The position numbers were made by a program, and so were the translations under genes. From contig JAKSXM010000014.1 in assembly GCA_022575985.1 (NCBI GenBank), positions 3,534,001 through 3,598,000 on the forward strand: DNA of 64,000 bases. Reading direction: 5' to 3'. The notes under the pieces were generated by a model. That model did not search any database. It was not told the origin of the DNA and saw nothing but the letters and a program-made list of their open reading frames with translations. This DNA is from Anagrus nilaparvatae. Its lineage: Eukaryota > Arthropoda > Insecta > Hymenoptera > Mymaridae. The stretch's first letter is position 1; each line of letters opens with the position of its first letter. Shown in pieces: positions 57,082 through 64,000 of the stretch.

Positions 57082-57921
57082 ATGGAGTTACCAGAAATAG
57101 GATTTACGATCCAGTCAGACGTCGAATTAAAAACAGAAATAAACAACTGGAAAAGCCTACGAAGCGTAGGCATACACGGAAACGGATATTTGAAGCTAAT
57201 AGCCATTTACTATTACCCAACAAACAACGAAATTGTTCCTAGAAATACAACTTCGATTGTTCCAGTTATCAGCCATATTACAAGAGTCTCTAGAGAAATT
57301 GGCAGCTTCTCGAAATATATACGATCATTCTTATCGGAAGTAATCGTAGAACCAAACTTAGCCACTATAGCAGCAATTATATTAAACAGCCAGCAAAATC
57401 GGCTAGTAAATATCAAGATCATAGGATGGGTGGACTACCACCGCATCTATGAGAACGCTGTAAAGTTCGAGCAGTGGGGGAGGTTAACCCCACGAAGAAT
57501 TGAACAACCAGTAACTTTAGCCATCGAACATAGTAACAGGGCCATAGAAGAGGCCCACATGATCGAAGCTATCGAACAACAAGAAGAGGCCCCCACCATC
57601 CAACAACCAGAACAACTAAATCAAGAACAAGTCTTGCGCAACATATTTCAAGATGACATCGAAAGACGCAAACTCCATGAACTTTATAAAATGCAAGAGG
57701 AAATGGATGATTGGGGTGCACAGACTATGGAGCTAATGAACATAGACAGGACCAACTGGAAGAAGAATGACCGTTGGCGCTACAATAGATTTGTTCTTCG
57801 TCCAGTTAGCGAAAAGTGGGAAAGGGCTACAAGTCGCTATCATTGTTGCCTTGATTCGCTCCCAACCTACCTAAAACACAAGATTATTACAAGTCGAAAA
57901 ACAGCAAATGCTAACATCTAA
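57082..57921 (+). CDS. third ORF of the gypsy-type element, 279 residues, unknown function
   Basis: Intact frame from ATG 57082 to TAA 57919-57921, placed where env would lie in an errantivirus-type element. It has no signal peptide, no hydrophobic membrane span and no N-glycosylated ectodomain look, so it is not an envelope protein. The first 125 residues look globular (LRSVGIHGNGYLKLIAIYYY, LSEVIVEPNLATIAAIILN, IKIIGWVDYHRIY). A Glu/Gln-rich helical stretch follows (residues about 150-210), and then a Trp/Arg-rich end (WKKNDRWRYNRF). It is the only long frame of this element without a stop or frameshift. A TATA-like box lies about 50 bases upstream. No family was recognised. Confidence 0.6.
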   Translation: MELPEIGFTIQSDVELKTEINNWKSLRSVGIHGNGYLKLIAIYYYPTNNEIVPRNTTSIVPVISHITRVSREIGSFSKYIRSFLSEVIVEPNLATIAAIILNSQQNRLVNIKIIGWVDYHRIYENAVKFEQWGRLTPRRIEQPVTLAIEHSNRAIEEAHMIEAIEQQEEAPTIQQPEQLNQEQVLRNIFQDDIERRKLHELYKMQEEMDDWGAQTMELMNIDRTNWKKNDRWRYNRFVLRPVSEKWERATSRYHCCLDSLPTYLKHKIITSRKTANANI

Positions 57922-57962
57922 CCACCTTACTCTTACAAGTAAGGTTGGCTTCCGGGGGAGGA

Positions 57963-58870
57963 TGTAATGAAGTAAATATTCAAATATTGCCGCGTTACAC
58001 ATATAGAAAAGAAAGAGCCCGCGGCTTGCGGCGCTCGCATAAAACAGCTTTCCCCCGCGCACGACGAACGGGACTGTCGCTTTAGACACACAAGTAATTG
58101 GAGCACATTTTTTTAGCTCCAAAGATAGTTTTTTCTTTTTATTGTAAAAATTATTGCAACTAGTTTTTTTTTTATTTTAGTTCATTTTAATTTATAAAGA
58201 ACTAAATCAATTTTATTAAATTTACCTTTATTTGTTTGTACAAAATTATATTTAAATATAGTAAAGAGTTATAGATAAGACTCACAGTTTTCATTTCTTG
58301 ATAAATTAAAATATCTAAGTGGAAAGCAATCATTAAGGTAAAATACCTATTATTTAAATAAAGTGATCACAGATTTGTTAATAATCTTTTGCAAAATCAA
58401 GGTTCTTATGAAAGCCAAAGCGAGGCTCGTTAAAATAGTGTCACGTGTTAAATTTATTAAACGGTAAAAAGTTTTATATATGAATGCGTGTGCAAAGTTA
58501 CGAGTGTATAATACTATTAGTGCGTGTGCGATTATGAGCAATCTTTACAATGGTGTTTTTAATATTATTAAATTAATTATTTAAATTGCACTAGTTTGCA
58601 GGTTAAGATTTGAATAACCCTTTGTGAAAAATGAAAATAATCGCACCACGTGCTAATTATTGAGCTCTTATATTTTTTTGAGGCAATCAGCCATTTTCAT
58701 TTACTATATCGCGTGCTGCAGCCCCGCGAATATTCTCTTGTAAATATATTATATTTCTCATTCCTTTATGGATCAAACCATGACTTAATAAATAATATCT
58801 TTCTTATTATTTAATTAAATTCATATGTTCATCTTTTTATTTATAACCTAACCTCAAGTCCCCGTTATTT
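57963..58870 (+). repeat. candidate 3' LTR of the gypsy-type element
   Basis: Begins TGTAATGAAG right after the polypurine tract. Its first 150 bases are strikingly GC-rich (gcccgcggcttgcggcgct) for this window, the rest AT-rich. An AATAAA at 58789 may be the polyadenylation signal. The far end near 58850-58880 is an estimate, because no second LTR is available for comparison. Confidence 0.5.
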
Positions 58871-58959
58871 TACCCCTTTTTCAGGAAAATTAGTAGCAGA
58901 TGATGTAAAAGGTAATTAATATTTTATATTTAATTAGCTATAACCCTTTCGCATTACAG

Positions 58960-59380
58960 TACCTAATTTACTAATAAAATAATAATAATTATAAAAATTC
59001 TCTCGCGTGAAAATAAAAAATTTTAATTATTATTAGTAAAATAGGTATAATAATAATATCAAGTATTAAATTTTAAAAAATTACATTATTATTATTATAT
59101 GAAGTAAATCAATTTTGCATTTAAACATTATAAAAATTACATTGTTATTATTTATAAAAAATTACATTGTTATTATTAATATTTATAAAATTTACATTGT
59201 TATTATTACATGAATTAAATCTATTTATGTGTATTTGATTAACAAAAATTTTAAATATCATTGTACCTAATTTCGTAAAATAATAATTATAAAAAGTTTC
59301 TCGCGTGAAAATAAAAAGGTTTCAATTATTGCTAGTAAAATAGGTGTAATAATAATAACAAGTATTATAAAAATTACATA
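58960..59380. repeat. about 300-bp duplication with a third relative at 49680
   Basis: The phrase tctctcgcgtgaaaataaaa followed by (a)tta-attattagtaaaatagg occurs at about 58998 and 59291, and in shorter form (tctctcgcgtaaaaataaaa) at 49684, directly behind the secreted-peptide gene. The regions around 58962 and 59265 also share gtacctaattt. This suggests that the 3' flank of the peptide gene was duplicated before the retrotransposon separated the copies. Between them, attacattgttattatt occurs three times. No coding exon was recognised, although a ttttcag/gtaatt-bounded block of 27 bases lies at 58885-58911. Confidence 0.5.
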
Positions 59381-59420
59381 CGAATTAAAACTATTTTTTT
59401 TTGCATATGCATATTATGTA

Positions 59421-59630
59421 TTAAAATATGAAAAATATGATTATTATTATTATTATTCCAATAAGAAATTCTATCATATCAAGCTCCCTAGTTTGGGGGC
59501 GCCCATCTAAAAATATTGAAAATAAATTATTGGAGGGAGGTGCTTTTGTACAATAAAAAAACTTACCAACTGGTACTATTTGCAATAAAAAAATTAAAAC
59601 TATCAAAATTTTCTTTGCTAATAACTCCAT
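59421..59630 (-). CDS. possible short secreted peptide gene, two exons
   Basis: Exon 1, 59630-59567, begins at ATG and encodes MELLAKKILIVLIFLLQIVPV, a classical signal peptide; donor GTAAGT. After a 59-base intron, the acceptor ATTTTTAG ends at 59507. Exon 2 (59506-59421) continues in phase with DGRPQTRELDMIEF and then an Ile/Phe run written by an AAT microsatellite, to a stop. The charged mature start directly after the signal peptide is typical of secreted peptides, but the microsatellite end is suspicious and no cysteines are present. Either a young or decayed peptide gene or a chance combination. Confidence 0.35.
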   Translation of the reverse strand: MELLAKKILIVLIFLLQIVPVGKFFYCTKAPPSNNLFSIFLDGRPQTRELDMIEFLIGIIIIIIIFFIF

Positions 59631-60078
59631 TTTTAACCTGTAAACTTTAAACTTTCGATTTGATCTTTTGTTTTTAAAAGAAATGCACAAACTGAGTAAA
59701 ATTCCCCTCTCGGTGAAAAAACGTCTTATTAAAAAATGCTGAATTGAAGCCTTTGACAAATAATAATAATAGCATTGTATACATATGTATATTAACTATT
59801 TATTACTAGTCCTACGCAATCTATTTTTTAAAAAATTTGAAATATTTAGCAAGTCAAATTAAAGCTTTATTTTTTAAAAAAAATTTTTAAACCCCCAAAA
59901 ATCTAAATTTAACAATTATTTATTACCGCCTGAATTTATATAAACTTTTACACAGCTGTGCATTTCTTTTGACGCATCAAGTGACAAAATGTGATATAAA
60001 ATATTAAATACATGTTACTTTGTAAAAAACTAGTAGCTTACATAAAAAAATTATATGTGTACAATGGTAATAGTTTAT

Positions 60079-60621
60079 CACATCAATAAAAAAACAATGC
60101 AGCAATCGACCAATTGGTATGAGGAAAACTATTTTTTCTTGAAACTTGAAGCTTGATCCTGTGTAATTTCTTTAGCAGTTTTATGTTGGTAAAAATACTC
60201 ATTTTTCATCCATGGTTTTTGGAATTTACACTTGGCAGTTGAAAATTTTTTTTGAAATGGTAATGATTTATTCAAATTCGTAATGCTTTGTTGTAATTTT
60301 TTCATCGCATCAAAAAAACAATGCAACTAATTGGTAATTTTAAACTTGATCAATTGGCATGAAAACTATTTTTCTTAAAACTTGACGTTTGATCCATGTT
60401 ATTTCGTGTAAAATTGAAAATATTTCTTTAACAGTTTTATTTTTATAAAAATATAAATTTCCATTCCTGGTTTGTATAATCACGCCGGGTAGTTGAAAAT
60501 TTTTTTTAAATAGAAATAATTTATTCAAATTGAATATTTTTGAAAATATTTTTTTGTTATTGATGAATCTTGATATATAGTGAAAAATGTTGTGAAAATT
60601 TTGAAAATTTTCAGACTGCAA
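60079..60621 (-). other. tandem duplication of about 260 bp with related minus-strand frames
   Basis: 60090-60326 and 60340-60600 are related direct copies. Their minus-strand frames share NLNK-L-F-KKF, then Y-FY--KT-KEI, so at protein level the two copies (93 and 65 codons) look like paralogous fragments. The proteins are Lys/Phe-rich with no signal peptide and no recognised family. Conservation of the frames suggests coding origin, but neither copy has a convincing full gene. Confidence 0.4.
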
Positions 60622-61217
60622 TCGTATAAACTTTTAGTCGCATTGACAATTTTCCAAAAATATAATCATGATGCGTTTTTTTAATTTTGAAGATTATAAA
60701 ATTGAATTTCGTCGTTATCGCTGAGCCTTGCGAAAAAAATGGGATCCAATTTATTTCCAAAGAGAATATACTCAAATAACTGGTAAATAGGTAACGTGTC
60801 TACGTGTAACTGGCTTAAATAAGATTCACGACTCACTGTTATTAATGTTGAATTTTTTTTTTGTTTTAAACTTGTAAATATACGATACGAATCTTGAAGA
60901 AAATTGATTTCTACCAGAATTTAAATATCGCAAAATAAATTTAATTTTTCTCGTGTCGCATGCTCACATTTTTTAATGATTAGACTGAAAAATTTTACGC
61001 TCTGCTCATCTATTTATATAAAACATTTACAAAGCCCATTTATAAAGAGAAATTTCAAAGCCATACTTAGGGGGTGTTTTTTCCTGACCAAAAATATTTC
61101 AAAGGGGATTTTTCAAGTGTTTTTTTTGCGTAACGCGTAGTTGCGAATAAATTTATTTTTTAAAAAAGTGTAGAAAACAGATTTAGATTTATTCTAAAGA
61201 GGGTTAGCACATTTTTA

Positions 61218-61463
61218 TCATTCAAAATGAGCGCTGTAATGTTTTATCCCAAAAATGTTAAATGACAAGTTTCTATCAGTGATGCTGGGTGTTATTCTTG
61301 CGGGAAATCTTGCGATTTTTACATACGTGAAGGTGAAACTCGAGAATTTAACCCATTTGCTTTTATGCCACGAGATTGCAATTTCGTTGAAGTGAATTTT
61401 CGTTGAGATATTTCGATCGAACGCATCAGAAACGAGATGAATTATTGCTATAAATTTATTCAA
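61218..61463 (-). other. small open frame, unidentified
   Basis: 81 codons from ATG 61463 (IHLVSDAFDRNISTKIHFNE, ISWHKSKWVKF) to a stop at 61218, with balanced composition for this AT-rich region. It shares the strand of the compact cluster to its right, but it overlaps the start of the plus-strand frame 61437-61733, so only one is likely real. No family recognised. Confidence 0.3.
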
Positions 61464-61733
61464 AAGGAATTTTACGTCACCATGTATTATAGCACGTTTG
61501 AAAAATTGTTAACATGGATCCCGTATCTTGAAAAATGTATGCTGCGTTTGGAGGAATTGATCCCAAAAGTTGATGCATTTTTGAAAGATTTTAAAAATTA
61601 TCCTTATTCAAGTTCAACCAATAAAAGTCAATTGAGAGAGAAATTAATTTTAATTTGTGGTCGAGAGGGTGTAGAATTGGAATTGCTAACTTTTCATTTT
61701 AATCTTCTTCTTGCTTTGTGCAAAAAAGTATAA
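61437..61733 (+). CDS. small helical protein, unidentified
   Basis: 98 codons from a start at 61437 (an in-frame ATG also at 61482) to TAA. Mostly helical and charged, with LEKCMLRLEELIPKVDAFLK and SQLREKLILICGREGVELEL. Its leucine/charged pattern is loosely like the repeated helices of 62059-62700 on the other strand. Codon composition is less AT-biased than the flanks. Function unknown. Confidence 0.35.
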   Translation: MNYCYKFIQKEFYVTMYYSTFEKLLTWIPYLEKCMLRLEELIPKVDAFLKDFKNYPYSSSTNKSQLREKLILICGREGVELELLTFHFNLLLALCKKV

Positions 61734-62058
61734 AAAAACTAACTTTTATCAAAATATAAACTTGATTTGTAGCAAAAAATAAATTGCTTTTAAATGTAAT
61801 ATTTAATTTGAATAAAAAATTTAGCAAAATTTAAAAAAAAGAAAAAGTGTATGGTTTATTTAAAAAAAAATTTCAACACACGTTTGCTTTAAAAAAAAAA
61901 ATTTTATTAAGATTTTTATACATTATGATCGAGTTGACGTTTTTTCTTTTATTCTTAATGTTCAAAGCATCCTCTATTGTTTCGATTCTTTCAAATAGGG
62001 GTGGTAAACTTTGCCGTAAGTACGTTATCATTGAAGTGTACGAGTGAAAAGCATCTTT

Positions 62059-62700
62059 TTAACGCTTCGTCTTTTTTTCACCGAATCCAAGTAGATTTTC
62101 TAAATAATCCAAGCGCTCGCCCAATCTTGGAATAAATTTTTGTGCATAAGATTTTTTTTTTTGTTGATCTGCCGTTAAATCAATTTCTTTATCTGAAATT
62201 CCTAGAATCAATTCCAATAAATCCAATCTTTCTCCCATGATGGGTATCATATCTTTAATATAACTTTTTACACGCAAATACGGAAAATCCACGTCTTTTT
62301 CATTAGAGGTAAGGTTTTTTTCCCCACCAAATCCATAAATTTTCCAACAAATTTATTCGTTCGGCTAACGTTGACACCAATTTTTTCGACACATTTTTTT
62401 TTTATCCACGATTAAAGTAATTTCTTTCTCTGAAATTCCTAGAATCGACTCCAACAAATCCAATCTCTCTGAAATCTTTGAAGTCATATCTTTTACGTAA
62501 CTTTTTACACGCGTATACGGAAAATCCTTGTTCTTGGCGTTGACCCCCAAAAGTTTTTCAACCGCTTCCAATTTTACTTTAACTTTGCCATAGTTTTCGG
62601 AACCGGCCAATTTTTCTTTTACATTTGTAATTCTCCTGGCCAACGCTGAAAAGTCGTGCGAGCTTTCTTTGGGAAAACACTTGTTTCCAAATTTATCCAT
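62059..62700 (-). pseudogene. intronless helical-repeat protein, two homopolymer frameshifts
   Basis: Starts at ATG 62700. Residues of the type DFPYTRVKSYVKDM plus ISERLDLLESILGISEKEI occur once before and once after a disrupted centre (second copy DFPYLRVKSYIKDM, GERLDLLELILGISDKEI). Related half-units occur (AERINLLENL, GERLDYLENLLGF) before the stop at 62059. The frame is lost in the A9 run near 62400 and again near 62310, where GGGG/AAAAAA runs occur. The protein is thus a tandem array of helical leucine-rich units, suited to coiled-coil assembly. It starts only 34 bases after the stop-like end of the preceding minus-strand gene, an arrangement common in compact viral or Polinton-like genomes. 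No family name assigned. Confidence 0.5.
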
Positions 62701-62733
62701 TTTTGTATACTGAGCTTTTTTGACTAGCGCGTT

Positions 62734-63546
62734 TCAATATATAAAGATAAAGCCTGCCTCTTTAACCTCTTCTGTTATCTTGTGTATTTCATTTTAGATA
62801 TTAGTGTTCCCAGCACTTTGCTCAGCTAATAGTTTAGTTTATAGTTTTTATAGCTAATATTTTTAATAGCTAATAGTTTTAAGCTCGAGACCAGTTCATT
62901 TGGTTCGTCCCAGTAAATATACTCTAAATCAGCGTTCTTCTTAAAATACATTAAATTTACACCTTTACCAACAGTAACAGAACCTTCTTCGACAAATTCA
63001 CGTATTAATTTTGTATATTTTTCCCCTCGGAAGGACAAGACTTTAGCTTTCGCATCACCTCTGCTCTTGTGAAAATTTGTATAAAACATAATTTTTTTAT
63101 AAACAGATTCATCTTCGGGTGTATAGAGGTGTTCAAGTTTTTTGTAATAGATTAAATTAAAGAGACCTTCTGTCCCTTTAAAATTTCTAGAGCCTATTTG
63201 TAAGGAATCGTCGGGGTTTACCGTGATTCTTTGACATCCTAAAACCCGCATATCGCCTACAAACTGGGGGCCAAAAACATCGTCATATTTTAACGGGTTT
63301 TCGGCTAAATCTTTACCAATCTTTCTCGCGATGGGACCACTCCCATCCTACTCTTTTGGGTGCATGTTCGACAATGGACTCGTCGTGTATCAAACTTGAA
63401 TCCGGCTCTTTTCTTTTTTTTGCAGTCGTTTCTTCTTCTTCTTCTTCAAAATCCATTAAATTGGCCTCAGGTTTTTGCAGGGTGATTAACACCTCCTCTG
63501 CTATCTCTTCCAGCTGGTCCTCCTCACCCTCCTCCTCTTCCTTCAT
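62734..63546 (-). pseudogene. member of a repetitive invertebrate family (FKGT-GLF ... PNELV ... AGNT), broken
   Basis: ATG 63546 opens an acidic Glu/Lys-rich leader. Near 63338 the frame shifts into GSGPIARKIGKDL and VFGPQFVGDM, then (63251 on) IGSRNFKGTEGLFNLIYYKK, YKKIMFYTNFHK and YWDEPNELVSSLKLL. These phrases are the signature of a family of unnamed, multicopy, often element-borne proteins in insect and cnidarian genomes (known to me only as uncharacterised). About 50 bases of tta-gct repeats were inserted near 62850, causing an early stop at 62826, but the family's C-terminal motif continues behind it (LLAEQSAGNTNI, stop, NEIHKITEEVKEAGF) to a stop at 62734-62736. Three lesions in all. 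Confidence 0.55.
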
Positions 63547-63789
63547 ATTTATTGTTTTATTTTTTTAAATTTTTTAATTTTAAAATATTCTCAAGGGGTT
63601 AAATAATTGGCGAATAAGTCTTGTTTATCATTTGTAAAGTTTGAGAATCGTGATTTTTCAAAAATTGATATTTTTTCCTGATATTTTTTTGCGCGGATTC
63701 TATTAATTTTGCAATTCCCATACTAGAAAAATAAAAGATTATTAAAAAAATAAAATTTTATAATTTTATAAAGCTCAAAAAAAAAATTT

Positions 63790-64000
63790 TACTCTTTATC
63801 ACTGACGCTTTCATGCTTTGTTTTTTTTTTTGCAACCGGCGTGTCATTGTTTGTAATGTTGCGTTTTTCGCACGTTTTCTCGTTAAAACGAACAAATGTA
63901 CTGTAGCCAGATCTATAACGACCTTGATTTAATAGGAAATCTTTCATAATAACCATGTATGAGTGTTGGTCGGTCCAACATTTTTCACTCAGCTGTTTAA
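63790..64000 (-). CDS. C-terminal end of an unidentified protein, cut by the window edge
   Basis: An open minus-strand frame enters from the right edge and ends at TAA 63792-63790. About 69 codons: KQLSEKCWTDQHSYMVIMKD, FLLNQGRYRSGYSTFVRF and a Lys-rich end. The aromatic/Arg-rich composition and absence of stops support coding. It has the same strand and is 243 bases upstream of the FKGT-GLF gene, so it is probably part of the same compact cluster. Family not recognised. Confidence 0.45.

Larger units (their letters stand above)
49840..58870 (+). mobile_element. gypsy-type LTR retrotransposon, 3' LTR visible, 5' LTR not found
   Basis: Order gag - protease - RT - RNase H - integrase - third ORF - polypurine tract - LTR is that of Ty3/gypsy elements. 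The polypurine tract cgggggagga (57953-57962) is followed by TGTAATGAAG, taken as the LTR start at 57963. The LTR end is not fixed, but a polyadenylation-like AATAAA lies at 58789. No copy of this LTR was seen before gag, and no primer-binding site was identified, so the copy is probably 5'-truncated near 49840. Stops and frameshifts in gag and pol show that it is dead. It is inserted next to the small secreted-peptide genes. Confidence 0.8.

Noticed and set aside
57082..57921. Envelope gene
   Set aside because: Position fits, but there is no signal peptide, membrane span or cleavage motif; annotated as an unknown third ORF.
63356..63568. Plus-strand Ser-rich frame
   Set aside because: Antisense of the Glu-rich leader of the minus-strand gene 62734-63546.

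Overview
This is an AT-rich stretch (roughly three quarters A+T by eye) of a eukaryotic nuclear genome, almost certainly an insect. The evidence is spliced genes with GT/AG introns, an Atg14 exon, a gypsy LTR retrotransposon, jockey/CR1-like and R1-like LINEs, an EnSpm/CACTA transposase gene, Tc1/mariner-type and Harbinger-type MITEs and many foldback repeats. The mix of elements and the small cysteine-rich secreted peptides would suit a parasitoid wasp or another AT-rich insect, but the species is not determinable from the sequence.

Layout. 0-9 kb: decayed LINE pieces (two 3' ends on the minus strand at 2.5-3.5 kb, a 5'-truncated reverse transcriptase at 7-8.7 kb) and two tandem-repeat blocks (4.6-5.2 and 5.4-6.2 kb). 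9.3-13.2 kb, minus strand: a two-exon EnSpm/CACTA-type transposase gene with a 2.5-kb intron and a frameshift. 16-21 kb: MITEs and foldback elements. 21.8-37.2 kb, plus strand: a host-type gene of at least nine exons, with a charged/coiled-coil middle and a BEN-like end, whose introns hold most of the repeats here: twin 0.94-kb transposons, a 25-bp minisatellite, a LINE carrying a nested MITE, and three copies of a composite repeat bounded by inverted ATGGAACATGTT boxes. 38-39.1 kb: a third LINE copy and a tRNA-like sequence. 40.2-42.3 kb: satellites, including a 111-bp unit in alternating A/B types. 44-45.7 kb, minus: a decayed R1-type LINE. 46.16-46.34 kb: one exon of autophagy gene Atg14.

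47.8-49.7 kb holds two divergent, related genes for small cysteine-rich peptides. The plus-strand one is an intact two-exon gene with a signal peptide; the other is decayed. 49.8-58.9 kb is a gypsy-type LTR retrotransposon (gag, protease-RT-RNase H-integrase, and an intact third ORF without membrane segments). Its reverse transcriptase is split by a 1.72-kb inverted-repeat transposon flanked by a 4-bp target duplication. 59.4-64 kb has closely spaced, mostly minus-strand, apparently intronless small genes, several broken. One belongs to a repetitive invertebrate family (FKGT-GLF ... PNELV ... AGNT), which suggests a virus- or Polinton-like origin.

Most coding sequence belongs to mobile elements. 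Host-like coding sequence is limited to the multi-exon gene, the Atg14 exon and the small secreted-peptide genes. The most interesting items are the peptide family, the retrotransposon's third ORF, the composite repeat with inverted boxes, the twin elements with a 4-bp duplication, and the compact cluster at the right edge.
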